The notes: generated by a model not told the origin, from the sequence alone. DNA of 11,181 nt from an uncultured Actinomyces sp. (GCA_902773415.1 CACYEE010000079.1:1-11181), one strand, 5' to 3'. Shown: positions 1-6,846, numbered from the stretch's first letter. Program-made: numbers and translations.

Positions 1-125
1 GGCCCTGTTGTTCGTGGTCTCGTCCTCCGGTTATCCCCATGTCGGTTTTGGGGACGGGGCGGTTTTCGTCGGTGTGAACGAAATCGATCCCGTCCCCGAT
101 TTGTCCGGGCCCGGGCGCGGGCGGG
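1..125. other. Non-coding 3' flank of dnaA
   Basis: No credible gene is visible here. The stretch lies downstream of dnaA, where dnaN is usually found further along in actinobacteria; that gene is outside the window. It holds a GC-rich inverted repeat (annotated separately) and one near-consensus DnaA box, TTATCCCCA at 31-39, one base from TTATCCACA. The dnaA-dnaN gap is an origin site in several actinobacteria, but too little of it is present to judge. Confidence 0.5.
50..97. repeat. 9-bp inverted repeat after dnaA
   Basis: GGGGACGGG (50-58) is followed 30 nt later by its exact complement CCCGTCCCC (89-97). It could end dnaA transcripts, which cross it from right to left. On that strand the stem is followed by A residues rather than a U-tract, so a classical intrinsic terminator is not supported. 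Its GGGGAC core resembles the longer inverted repeat at 5566-5608. Confidence 0.4.
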
Positions 126-1814
126 CTAGTCGGCGGCTCGCGAGGCGTGCTTGATGCGGCTTGTCAGCTCGGTGATCTGGCGGAAAGTGTCGGGCTTGGT
201 CATTTCCTGCTTGATTTTCTTGCAGGCATGGATGACGGTCGTATGGTCGCGTCCGCCGAAAAGGTCGCCGATCTTGGGAAGGGAAAGCTCGGTCATTTCG
301 CGGCACAGGTACATCGCGATCTGCCGGGCGTAGGCGAGTTCCCTCATGCGCGAGGACGAGCAGAGGTCGTCGATCGAGTATCCGAAGAATTCGGCGCAGT
401 GGCCCATGATCGAGGCGGAGGTGATTTCGATGGTATCGCCGGAAATCATGTCGCGCAGGGCCATCTGGGCGAGGGTGACGTCGATCTTCTGGTTGTTGAG
501 GCCGGCGAAGGCGGCGAGGCGGTGGAGGGCGCCTTCCATTTCGCGCACGTTCGTGCGCAGGTTCTCGGCGATGTATTCGGAGACGTCGCGGCTGATTTCG
601 ATGCCGTCGGCCGCGGCCTTGCGCTCGATGATCGCGATGCGCGTTTCGAGCGTCGGGGCGGTGATGTCGGACTGGATTCCCTGGTTGAAGCGTGAAATGA
701 GGCGCTTTTCAAAGCCTCCGAGAAGGTTCGGGTGAACGTCGGAGGTGATGACGATCTGCTTGTTGGCGTTGATGAGCGCTTCGAAGGTCCAGAAGAATTC
801 CTCGACGGTCGATTCCTTGCCGCCGATGAACTGGATGTCGTCGATAAGAAGGACGTCGACGGTGCGGAATTCGTCCTTGAAGGAGCCGAGGGCGCGCGAT
901 TCGGTGCCGTCGCGAACGGCGTTGATGAAGGCGTTGGTGAATTCCTCGGCGCTGACGTACCGGATGTTGCGTTCGGGGTACATCTTGAGCGCGTAGTTGC
1001 CGATTGCGTGCATGAGGTGGGTCTTGCCGAGGCCGGAATCGGAGTAGAGGAAGAGCGGATTGTAGATTCCGCCGGGGACTTCGGCGACGTTCTGTGCGAA
1101 GGCGTGGGCCATGCGGTTCGATTCGCCGACGACGAAGGTATCGAAGGTGTAGTTCGGGTTGAGGCCTGCCCGCTGCGCCTTGAGGGCGTCCTCGGGAGTG
1201 TCGAAGTAGGAGGAGTCGGGGGTTGCCGGGGTGCTGGCGCCGGGAGAATGAAGGGAGAGGGACCCGGCCTTGGCATTGCCGATCCGCGGCGTGGTTCGCG
1301 TTGTGGGCTGGGCCGGCATGGCCCCGGCCAGGGGCTGCGACGGGGCGGAGAAGGCGGAAGGGTTCGGATATCCCGGAATCTCGAAGGTCCGCCGGGGCGC
1401 GGGCTCGGGCATTGCCGCAGGCGAGGGGACAGACGGCGTCGCCGACCCGGAATCGGGCAGCGTGACGGGCGTAGGCCCGGGCATTGCGACGGGCGCGGGT
1501 TCGGCAGGAGTCTCGACCCTCGCGTGCCGGCCCCGCGCGGAACCGGCGTCGAGAGTCTCGTCGACGGAAATCCGAATCGCCGTCGCCTGGCCGCGAATCT
1601 GCGCCATCTTCGCTTCGAGGATCGCGGCGGCATTGCGTTCGATGCCCTCCTTTATATAGCTCGAACCGACAGTGACGATCAGGTCGTTGCCGAGAAGGAA
1701 AACGGGGTGGGCAAGATCGGCGAAGGCCTTGGAAAGGGGCGAAAGGGTCTGGTCCGCATAACAGGCAATGATCGCCTGGTTCCAGATCTCCTGAGCCTGC
1801 TGTGCATCAGCCAT
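126..1814 (-). CDS. dnaA: Chromosomal replication initiator protein DnaA
   Basis: This is the AAA+ ATPase that binds 9-bp DnaA boxes, opens the origin and recruits the replicative helicase. The product is 562 aa. Domain I spans about residues 1-90. A long Pro/Ala/Thr-rich linker (domain II) spans about 95-215, as is common in actinobacteria. Domain III has a P-loop SDSGLGKT (258-265), Walker B VLLIDDIQF (321-329), sensor 1 ITSD (356-359), arginine finger region RLISRF (R375) and sensor 2 R424. Domain IV carries the DNA-binding signature GRDHTTVIHACKK (521-533). The ATG at 1814 is chosen because AGAAGG lies 9 nt upstream. The in-frame ATG at 1904 overlaps the predicted -10 box and has no support. 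An oddity is that the first P-loop residue is Ser258, where Gly or Ala is usual. The gene diverges from rpmH. Confidence 0.98.
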   Translation of the reverse strand: MADAQQAQEIWNQAIIACYADQTLSPLSKAFADLAHPVFLLGNDLIVTVGSSYIKEGIERNAAAILEAKMAQIRGQATAIRISVDETLDAGSARGRHARVETPAEPAPVAMPGPTPVTLPDSGSATPSVPSPAAMPEPAPRRTFEIPGYPNPSAFSAPSQPLAGAMPAQPTTRTTPRIGNAKAGSLSLHSPGASTPATPDSSYFDTPEDALKAQRAGLNPNYTFDTFVVGESNRMAHAFAQNVAEVPGGIYNPLFLYSDSGLGKTHLMHAIGNYALKMYPERNIRYVSAEEFTNAFINAVRDGTESRALGSFKDEFRTVDVLLIDDIQFIGGKESTVEEFFWTFEALINANKQIVITSDVHPNLLGGFEKRLISRFNQGIQSDITAPTLETRIAIIERKAAADGIEISRDVSEYIAENLRTNVREMEGALHRLAAFAGLNNQKIDVTLAQMALRDMISGDTIEITSASIMGHCAEFFGYSIDDLCSSSRMRELAYARQIAMYLCREMTELSLPKIGDLFGGRDHTTVIHACKKIKQEMTKPDTFRQITELTSRIKHASRAAD

Positions 1815-1900
1815 GTGAATATACCTTCTGACGTGCTTGTGCAATGTCTTCCCAGGTTTCGCTCTTCGCTGCGATGGCGGGCGAAACCCTCCTGGTTGAT

Positions 1901-1929
1901 ACATTAGACCTTGTCCACAATCAACGCAA
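1901..1929 (-). promoter_or_regulatory. dnaA promoter with a DnaA box in the spacer
   Basis: Read on the minus strand there is a -35 TTGCGT (1929-1924), a 17-bp spacer and a -10 TAATGT (1906-1901). This gives a leader of roughly 80 nt before the ATG at 1814. The perfect DnaA box TTGTCCACA (1911-1919, plus strand) lies wholly within the spacer, and a second perfect box, TTATCCACA (1935-1943), lies just upstream of the -35. DnaA bound here should block RNA polymerase, which fits the autoregulation known for dnaA in other bacteria. The promoter call rests on motif match only. Confidence 0.55.
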
Positions 1930-2075
1930 AGGGATTATCCACAGCTTTGCTCACAAGTGTGGAAACGATATCTGTGCAATCACGGCGGCGCGCCTGCCGT
2001 CCGGCCTCGAAAAACGCCGATTCTAGCCATGATTCACAGATGTGGAGAGGCTTGTGGAATCGTGTTGAAAAAACG
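1907..2075. other. Candidate oriC / DnaA-box cluster upstream of dnaA
   Basis: Perfect boxes are TTGTCCACA (1911-1919) and TTATCCACA (1935-1943) on the plus strand. Weaker minus-strand boxes are at 1958-1966 (GTTTCCACA), 2041-2049 and 2053-2061. The set at 2034-2061 has the geometry TCACA, 2 nt, TGTGG, 7 nt, TGTGGAATC, the same spacing as the composites repeated in 6735-10942. Just right, TTGAAAAAACGAAA (2065-2078) is a small AT-rich patch that could help unwinding. The gap between dnaA and rpmH is a recognised origin position, but the dnaA-dnaN side cannot be excluded because it is cut off. Confidence 0.55.
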
Positions 2076-2460
2076 AAAGCCGGTTTTCCGAACCCGAAAG
2101 ACGCCTGTGTATGGTGGGCTCGGGTCGGGTGTGGCAGAGGGGACGGCCGTGGTGCCGGATTGGGGGGCGGCGACGGACGGAAGGTCCGCGCGGGCCTGCT
2201 TGCGCGGAAGCGGAACGAGGAAGCCGCGGCCGGCAGGCTTCCTCTTCCTGCGGCGGCTTCCTTGGCCTCGGGCGTGCATGCGGGCATTCGCGCCTCTGGA
2301 CCCGCGTCGCCGCGAGCGAGGCGAAGCGGGCGAACGCAGTCCCCAATCCGACACCCCGCGGTGGCCGCGCCCTTATGGGACATTCCCGGTGCGCAAGGTC
2401 GCCGCAGGGCGAAGTTTCGGCAACGCTGGCCAACCCGTGAGAGACTTGTCACCGAAACCG
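2076..2460. other. Gene-free GC-rich stretch between candidate oriC and rpmH promoter
   Basis: No coding region is convincing here: the open frames on both strands overlap each other, lack ribosome binding sites and resemble no family. The notable element is the hairpin at 2217-2244. A GGCTTCCT string recurs at 2236-2243 and 2254-2261. An unrecognised structured RNA is possible, but I see no signature of a known one. Confidence 0.4.
2217..2244. repeat. Strong hairpin, 9-bp stem
   Basis: GAGGAAGCC (2217-2225) pairs perfectly with GGCTTCCTC (2236-2244) across a 10-nt GC-rich loop. No T-run follows on either strand, so it is not a clear intrinsic terminator. It could be a structural element of the origin region, a boundary between the divergent dnaA and rpmH units, or part of a small RNA. 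Confidence 0.5.
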
Positions 2461-2468
2461 CACGGGCA

Positions 2469-2498
2469 TTGACCTTGACCTCCGGCTCAACGTACAGT
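2469..2498 (+). promoter_or_regulatory. Predicted rpmH operon promoter
   Basis: A -35 TTGACC (2469-2474), repeated immediately at 2475-2480, is followed by a -10-like TACAGT (2493-2498). The first -35 has an 18-bp spacer; the second would be too close. A start near 2505 would give a leader of about 100 nt before rpmH. This is the best-placed sigma-70-like element for the rpmH-rnpA-yidD-yidC operon. Motif match only. Confidence 0.45.
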
Positions 2499-2605
2499 CG
2501 CAAAGTCACGTATGTGCCTCCAGGCGCATGCAATGCCCAGGGAAACCGGTTCGGCCGGAATCCGAAACGCGGGCCAGCCCGCATCCGCAGAAAGTGGAGA
2601 GAACA

Positions 2606-2740
2606 GTGAAGCGCACCTACCAGCCGAACAACCGCAAGCGCCACAAGGTCCACGGCTTCCGCAAGCGCATGAGGACGCGCGCCGGTCGCGCCGTCATCGC
2701 TCGCCGCCGCGCCAAGGGCCGCGCCAGGCTCACAGCCTGA
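2606..2740 (+). CDS. rpmH: 50S ribosomal protein L34
   Basis: This is a 44-aa, highly basic structural protein of the large ribosomal subunit. It begins (M)[11 protein letters not shown] and continues with the family-typical [16 protein letters not shown] block, covering the whole family length. The start is GTG at 2606, with GGAG (2596-2599) 6 nt upstream. The longer open frame upstream, beginning at an ATG at 2528, has no L34 homology. It heads the operon, and rnpA starts 1 nt after its stop, an order conserved across bacteria. Confidence 0.97.
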   Translation: MKRTYQPNNRKRHKVHGFRKRMRTRAGRAVIARRRAKGRARLTA

Positions 2741-2741
2741 C

Positions 2742-3221
2742 GTGCTCGACGCCGCCAACCGCATGCGGCGGCCGGAAGAATTCGCACGCGCCTTCGACGG
2801 AGTGCGCGCGCGATCCGGACGGGTAGCCCTCTACCTTGGCACCGCTCAAACGGTGGATGCAGCCGACCTTCCACACGCGAAGGTCGGCTTCGTCGTGTCC
2901 AAAAAAGTCGGAAATTCGGTAGTCCGCCACCGAATCGCCCGCCAGCTTCGCCACATCCTGCGGCCCTGGATCGCTGCCGGAACCCTCGAACCCGGCGACA
3001 TGCTCGTCGTGCGCATCCACCCCGGAGCCGCCGGAACCCGCTCCGCCCGGTTCGAGGCCGACATGGCAAAAGCCCTCGCCTCATGCCGCCGCAAGGCCCA
3101 GGCCCGCGCAGGCGCACGCCCGGCGGCGTCGCACACCCGAAAAGACGAAGCCGACGCAACCTGCCGCAGCCCCCGCGTCGCCCCCGAAAACTCCACGCAC
3201 ACGCAGACGGAGCGCCCATGA
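2742..3221 (+). CDS. rnpA: Ribonuclease P protein component
   Basis: This is the protein subunit of RNase P, which helps the catalytic RNA remove 5' leaders from pre-tRNAs. The 159-aa product starts at GTG 2742, one nt after the rpmH stop, so translation is probably coupled. The conserved opening LDAANRMRRPEEF and the RNA-binding block KKVGNSVVRHRIARQLR (about 54-70) are visible. The usual RNR motif reads RHR, which I recall as common in actinobacteria. The core ends near residue 118. The remaining 40 or so residues are a low-complexity Ala/Arg/Thr tail, longer than the usual protein of about 120 aa. Its stop overlaps the yidD start in an ATGA. Confidence 0.95.
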   Translation: MLDAANRMRRPEEFARAFDGVRARSGRVALYLGTAQTVDAADLPHAKVGFVVSKKVGNSVVRHRIARQLRHILRPWIAAGTLEPGDMLVVRIHPGAAGTRSARFEADMAKALASCRRKAQARAGARPAASHTRKDEADATCRSPRVAPENSTHTQTERP

Positions 3222-3571
3222 GCATCCTTGCCCGCGCCCTCGCCGCACCCGTGCGCCTCTACCAGAAAACCGTCTCGGCGAACACCGCCCCACGCTGCCG
3301 GTACGCGCCCACCTGCTCGAACTACGCCATCGAAGCTCTCCACGCCCACGGAGCCGCCAAAGGCACCCTCCTGGCCATGTGGCGTCTCGCCCGCTGCAAC
3401 CCGTGGTCCAAAGGCGGAGTGGACCGCGTGCCGCCCGCAGGGCAATGGCCCCGCAAGCCCCTGAACCACACCGAGCTTATGGCCCTCTACGACGCGGAAG
3501 ACGCCGCAAAAGCCCAGGGCCACGAAGAAACACACACCAACCGCGGCGCAAGCCGCACTCGAGGAGACTGA
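3218..3571 (+). CDS. yidD: Membrane protein insertion efficiency factor YidD
   Basis: This small membrane-associated protein aids YidC-dependent insertion; its exact biochemical role is unsettled in the literature. The product is 117 aa. The family core is clear: LYQKTVSA (14-21), CRYAPTCSNYAIEAL (27-41), HGAAKG (44-49), RLARCNPW (56-63) and GGVDRVP (66-72), with conserved C27, C33 and C60. A hydrophilic C-terminal extension covers about 85-117. The ATG at 3218 overlaps the rnpA stop, and GGAG (3209-3212) lies 5 nt upstream, indicating translational coupling. The longer frame upstream overlaps rnpA and is rejected. Confidence 0.95.
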   Translation: MSILARALAAPVRLYQKTVSANTAPRCRYAPTCSNYAIEALHAHGAAKGTLLAMWRLARCNPWSKGGVDRVPPAGQWPRKPLNHTELMALYDAEDAAKAQGHEETHTNRGASRTRGD

Positions 3572-3572
3572 C

Positions 3573-4748
3573 GTGGATACTGTCCTCTGGCCCATCATGT
3601 GGCTCATCTCGTGGATCCTGTACGGAATCCACAAGGCCCTCACCCTTGTCGGAATGCACGGCGGATCCGGCCCGGCCTGGATCATCGCGATCATCGGCCT
3701 CACCGTCGTCGTGCGCATGATCGTGCTGCCCCTGTACAACAAGCAGATCAAGGCTTCGCGTGAAATGCAGATCCTCCAGCCGGAAATCCAGAAAATCCAG
3801 GCCAAATACAAAGGCAAGAAGGATCCCGTCTCCCAGCAGCGCATGAGCGAAGAACTCCAGGCGCTCTACCGCGAATCCGGATCCTCGCCCTTCGCCTCCT
3901 GCTTCCCCCTGCTCATCCAGATGCCCGTGCTCTTCGCGCTCTTCCGCGTGCTCTACGCCTTCAAGCCGATCTCCGAAGGAACCTACCGAGCCTCGAACCT
4001 CGGGCCGATCAACGCCGACGTCGCCAAGGAATTCCTCGGCTCGACCGTCTTCGGCGCCCCCCTCTCCGCCTCGATGTCCGACCCCTCCGGCGGAGCCGTA
4101 TGGACAGTGCGCATCGTCGCCGCAGTCCTCATCGCATTCCTCATGGTGTCCATGTTCTACACCACAAAACAGCTCACCATGAAAAACATGCCCGAATCCT
4201 CGATGGACCCCGACAACCCCGCCTACAAGACGCAGAAATACATGATGTACGGCATGCCGCTCATCTACCTCCTGACCGGCACCACCTTCCAGATCGGCGT
4301 GCTCGTGTACTGGGTCGCCGGAAACATCTGGACCATCGGCCAGCAGACCTGGTTCATCCGCAACAATCCCACGCCCGGTTCCGCCGCCTACAAGGCCCGC
4401 CAGGAACGCCTGCGCAAGAAGCAGCTGCGCAAAGGCCTCTCTCCGAAGGAAATCGAAGAGCTCGAAGCCGCCGAAGCCGAAAAGACAGGCCAGCGCGAAC
4501 AGCCGATGGGCAAGAACCGCGCGAAGAAAGCCGGCAAGAAACCCGCGAAGGGCGCCATGCCCGCGAACGTCGAAGCGAACGCCGACGGCGAGGACAACGG
4601 CGTCGACGAACCCGGCGAAGCGCGCGGCAAGGACGGCCTGACCGACGCCGAGCGCGCCCGCAAACGCTACGAACGCCGCCAGGCCGAACGCGCGCGAGCA
4701 AGGCAGAAAGCCGCCCAGCGCAAGAAGAACCAGCGCAAGAAGAAGTAG
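3573..4748 (+). CDS. yidC: Membrane protein insertase YidC/Oxa1
   Basis: This polytopic inner-membrane insertase folds and inserts proteins alone or with SecYEG. The product is 391 aa, the compact Gram-positive form without the large periplasmic P1 domain. Hydrophobic segments lie near 5-27, 34-56, 108-130, 178-196 and 226-254. The conserved charged residue of the hydrophilic groove is R48, within VVVRMIVLPLYNKQIKA, and the FPLLIQMPVLFALFRVLY block (111-128) is typical. Residues 270-391 form a soluble tail, acidic in the middle and ending in a very basic Arg/Lys stretch, plausibly a ribosome-binding tail. The start is GTG 3573, one nt after the yidD stop, with GAGGAG (3561-3566) 6 nt upstream. 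Confidence 0.97.
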   Translation: MDTVLWPIMWLISWILYGIHKALTLVGMHGGSGPAWIIAIIGLTVVVRMIVLPLYNKQIKASREMQILQPEIQKIQAKYKGKKDPVSQQRMSEELQALYRESGSSPFASCFPLLIQMPVLFALFRVLYAFKPISEGTYRASNLGPINADVAKEFLGSTVFGAPLSASMSDPSGGAVWTVRIVAAVLIAFLMVSMFYTTKQLTMKNMPESSMDPDNPAYKTQKYMMYGMPLIYLLTGTTFQIGVLVYWVAGNIWTIGQQTWFIRNNPTPGSAAYKARQERLRKKQLRKGLSPKEIEELEAAEAEKTGQREQPMGKNRAKKAGKKPAKGAMPANVEANADGEDNGVDEPGEARGKDGLTDAERARKRYERRQAERARARQKAAQRKKNQRKKK

Positions 4749-4812
4749 GGCTGGCAGCACAGCGAACCTCTGGCGGAATCGCCCGTCGGGCGCGCACAAT
4801 AGGACACAGACG

Positions 4813-4832
4813 TAAGGAGGCAGCCGGCCTCC
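4813..4832 (+). repeat. Hairpin burying a Shine-Dalgarno-like TAAGGAGG
   Basis: TAAGGAGG (4813-4820) is a near-perfect Shine-Dalgarno, but no start codon follows at the right distance. GGAGGC (4816-4821) pairs with GCCTCC (4827-4832) across a 5-nt loop, so it is masked in RNA. The element lies in the 108-nt yidC-jag gap, upstream of the real jag ribosome binding site (GGAAGG, 4841-4846). It may be an attenuator or processing structure, a relic, or chance. No T-run follows. Confidence 0.35.
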
Positions 4833-4856
4833 TGCTACCCGGAAGGAAACCCACCC

Positions 4857-5510
4857 ATGACCGAGCAGATCAGCACGGAAGAGCTTCACAGGAAGCTCGA
4901 CCAGGAAGGCGACTACGCCGCGGACTACCTCGAAGAGCTTCTCGACATCGCCGATCTTGACGGCGACATCGAGATTTCCGTCGAAGCCGACCGCGCTTCC
5001 GTGGCAATCGTGACGGACGGGCCGGCCGACCGCCGCCTCAAGCGTCTCATCGGCAAGGACGGCGAAGCGCTCGACGCGCTTCAGGAACTCACGCGCCTCG
5101 CGGTGCAGTCGAAGACGGGCGAGCGTTCGCGCCTCATGCTCGATATTGCGGGTTTCCGCGAGGATCATCGACGCAAGATCCAGGCAATCGCGCAGGATGC
5201 GATCGACGATGTGAAGGCGACGGGCGAGGCGGTTGCGCTTGATCCGATGAATCCCTTCGAGCGGAAGGTCGTTCACGACCTCGCTGCTGCCGCCGGCATC
5301 TTCTCCGATTCTTCCGGTGCGGGCCAGGAGAGGCATGTCGTGCTCATGGCGCAGGCACCGGAGGGTGCCGAGGAAGAGGCTGGTGTGGTCGCTGGCGTGG
5401 AGGCCGCCGAGGCTTCGCACGCGGAGGCCGCGGAGGCCGATGCTGCCGAAGTCGATGCCGTCGAGGTTCCCGGGGCGGAGACGCCGGAGAGCGCGGCTTC
5501 GGCACGGTAG
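4857..5510 (+). CDS. jag: Jag/KhpB (EloR-type) KH-R3H RNA-binding protein
   Basis: This RNA-binding protein belongs to the Jag/KhpB/EloR family, linked in Firmicutes to cell elongation and post-transcriptional control; its role here is inferred. The product is 217 aa. The KH domain covers about 36-98, with the GxxG loop IGKDG (65-69). An R3H domain follows at about 103-163, with the hallmark R136-x3-H140 inside NPFERKVVH. The N-terminal Jag-N domain of Firmicutes is missing, as usual for actinobacteria. An acidic Ala/Glu tail (168-217) is probably disordered. The ATG at 4857 has GGAAGG (4841-4846) 10 nt upstream. Its position after yidC is the classical one. Confidence 0.93.
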   Translation: MTEQISTEELHRKLDQEGDYAADYLEELLDIADLDGDIEISVEADRASVAIVTDGPADRRLKRLIGKDGEALDALQELTRLAVQSKTGERSRLMLDIAGFREDHRRKIQAIAQDAIDDVKATGEAVALDPMNPFERKVVHDLAAAAGIFSDSSGAGQERHVVLMAQAPEGAEEEAGVVAGVEAAEASHAEAAEADAAEVDAVEVPGAETPESAASAR

Positions 5511-5565
5511 CACGCCAGGTTTTGAAACGGGCTGTCTTGCGAGGCGCATGACGGGCCGGAATGGG

Positions 5566-5608
5566 AAAAGGGGACAGGCTGGGCGAGATTCGGGGACTGT
5601 CCCCTTTT
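5566..5608. terminator. 12-bp perfect inverted repeat, terminator or REP-like
   Basis: AAAAGGGGACAG (5566-5577) and its exact complement CTGTCCCCTTTT (5597-5608) flank a 19-nt loop. The GC-rich stem ending in T on both strands suits a bidirectional terminator closing the rpmH-jag operon. The alternative is a dispersed REP-like or MITE-like element, since GGGGAC-core palindromes of this type recur in many high-GC genomes. A related shorter repeat sits at 50-97. Confidence 0.6.
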
Positions 5609-5721
5609 CTCGCCCTGGCCTGCTCGCCTGGGCACACAGCTGTGGCGGATGCGGGGCCGCTGTGCCGATTCGCGGCTCATTCGGGTCCGGACGTCCTTGC
5701 GGGACGGCCCCTTCCGTAGGG

Positions 5722-5749
5722 TTGTCGACGACAGGCGTGGGGCTATGGA
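5722..5749 (+). promoter_or_regulatory. Possible rsmG promoter
   Basis: TTGTCG (5722-5727), a 16-bp spacer and TATGGA (5744-5749) form a weak sigma-70-like pair about 115 nt upstream of rsmG. It lies after the inverted repeat that probably ends the preceding operon, so rsmG would need its own promoter. Motif match only. Confidence 0.3.
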
Positions 5750-5864
5750 TGGCAGGAGCGGCGACTTCCGATTGGAAATCGCGGTGGCAGTTGTCAGATG
5801 CTGTTGCGCGACGCCCGGCGTCGTGCGGGCCGGAACAGGTGGCGTGACACGAGAAGGAGGGAAC

Positions 5865-6506
5865 ATGGCGGCAGACGTCCATGTGGAAGCCAGGCCGGAA
5901 GGCGGCGAGGAGCATTTTGGCGACGAGGCGTGGGCGAAGCTCTGCGGCTTCGCGGAGATGCTTGTTGAGGAGGGGGAGTTGCGCGGACTTGTGGGACCGC
6001 GAGAATACGGGAAGCTCTGGACGCGCCATATCCTCAATTCGACCGCGATACTCGGTTTCGTGGAGGAAGGCGTGCGCCTTGCAGACGTCGGTTCGGGTGC
6101 CGGATTTCCCGGAATCGTTGCGGCAATCGTGCGCCCCGATCTTCGGGTGACCTTGATTGATTCGATGGAGAGGCGTTGCCTCTGGCTTCAGGACGTCATT
6201 GAGGGGGTCGGCATCGACAATGCGACTGTTCGGTACGCGAAGTCGGAGACGCTGAAGGGCCGCTTCCAGACGGACGTCGTGACCGCGAGGGCCGTGGCAT
6301 CCGTCCGGCAGCTCCTTCCTCTGACGATGCCGATTCTGCGTGGGGGCGGAACGCTTTTGGCGCTCAAGGGTGCGCGGGTCGACGACGAGATTGACGACGC
6401 CATTCCCGCATTGAGGAAGTTCCGCGCGGCCTATGCGGATGTGCATGTCGTGACGCCTTTCGGGTGTGCAGGGCCGACGCGGGTTCTCGAAGTGCGGAAG
6501 AAGTAG
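5865..6506 (+). CDS. rsmG: 16S rRNA (guanine527-N7)-methyltransferase RsmG
   Basis: This SAM-dependent enzyme (formerly GidB) makes m7G527 in 16S rRNA; in other bacteria its loss gives low-level streptomycin resistance. The product is 213 aa, a normal family length. The signature LWTRHILNS (51-59), SAM-binding motif ADVGSGAGFPGI (73-84), acidic LIDS (97-100), TARAVA (140-145) and LALKG (165-169) are all present. The ATG at 5865 follows a perfect AAGGAGG (5854-5860) with a 4-nt gap. The frame stays open 216 nt further upstream but shows no RsmG similarity there. rsmG is typically followed by parA-parB; here it is followed by the long gene-free parS array. Confidence 0.97.
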   Translation: MAADVHVEARPEGGEEHFGDEAWAKLCGFAEMLVEEGELRGLVGPREYGKLWTRHILNSTAILGFVEEGVRLADVGSGAGFPGIVAAIVRPDLRVTLIDSMERRCLWLQDVIEGVGIDNATVRYAKSETLKGRFQTDVVTARAVASVRQLLPLTMPILRGGGTLLALKGARVDDEIDDAIPALRKFRAAYADVHVVTPFGCAGPTRVLEVRKK

Positions 6507-6557
6507 GTTCATGCGCGCTTTGGGCAACATGGCAGGGGCGGGAATATCGGGTTTTTC

Positions 6558-6603
6558 GGGAGTTCCGCAGATTATTTACTCCCCCGGGTATTTGTTGCGG
6601 GAG
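6558..6603 (+). terminator. Possible rsmG terminator (alternative hairpins)
   Basis: GGGAGT (6558-6563) pairs with ACTCCC (6578-6583) over a 14-nt loop. The CTCCC at 6579-6583 can instead pair with GGGAG (6599-6603). The stems overlap, so they would be alternatives. No proper T-run follows, so termination is only suggested. It sits about 50 nt after rsmG and just before the first parS-like site. Confidence 0.3.
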
Positions 6604-6644
6604 GTGCGTATTTTCGTGGGCGTGGTTTCGTAGGGTCCGGTCGT

Positions 6645-6658
6645 GTTTCATGTGAAAC
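6645..6658. promoter_or_regulatory. parS-like site 1
   Basis: GTTTCATGTGAAAC, one mismatch (C7T in the centre). It lies 90 bp before DnaA composite A. Confidence 0.75.
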
Positions 6659-6734
6659 CTTCTCTGGGAATTCTTGCGGTTCTGGATGCCGAACGGCATG
6701 TGCTGTGGATTCTGTCGGGTTGGGGCTTCGATAT

Positions 6735-6760
6735 TCACAGGTGTGGATTGGTGTGGAATT
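6735..6760 (+). promoter_or_regulatory. DnaA-box composite A
   Basis: TCACA, GG, TGTGG, a 5-nt gap, then TGTGGAATT. The second gap is 5 nt where the other composites have 7. A further single box, TGTGGATTC, lies at 6704-6712. Confidence 0.55.
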
Positions 6761-6832
6761 CTTTGGCAATCGTCTCGCGGCTTGCCATGCGAGCGGGCGG
6801 AGCCGTTGACGGCTTTGGTGCCATGACGCCTT

Positions 6833-6846
6833 GTTTCACGTGGAAC
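6833..6846. promoter_or_regulatory. parS-like site 2
   Basis: GTTTCACGTGGAAC, one mismatch (A11G). It lies 98 bp after the start of composite A. The A11G variant recurs in the same orientation at 7592, 8709 and 10599. Confidence 0.8.

Larger units (their letters stand above)
5511..5864. other. Non-coding gap between jag and rsmG
   Basis: This 354-nt gap contains the terminator-like inverted repeat at 5566-5608 and a possible rsmG promoter at 5722-5749. It also has a palindrome ACACA, 2 nt, TGTGG at 5634-5645 that matches the first half of the DnaA composites but lacks the third box. A plus-strand frame open from 5649 runs into rsmG, but its N-terminal part matches nothing in RsmG. Confidence 0.5.

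Noticed and set aside
1815..1904. A 30-residue N-terminal extension of DnaA starting at 1904
   Set aside because: Its ATG falls inside the predicted -10 box, and the extension has no DnaA similarity. The ATG at 1814 has a well-placed AGAAGG.
5634..5645. DnaA composite in the jag-rsmG gap
   Set aside because: Only the ACACA-GC-TGTGG palindrome is present. The third box at the required spacing is absent, and no parS copy lies 90-96 bp before it.
5649..5864. Upstream extension of rsmG
   Set aside because: The frame is open, but RsmG similarity starts only after 5865, where a perfect AAGGAGG precedes the ATG.
3477..6530. A 1017-aa open frame on the minus strand
   Set aside because: It lies antisense to yidC, jag and rsmG, which have clear family motifs. 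It is low complexity and arises from GC-rich codon structure on the opposite strand.
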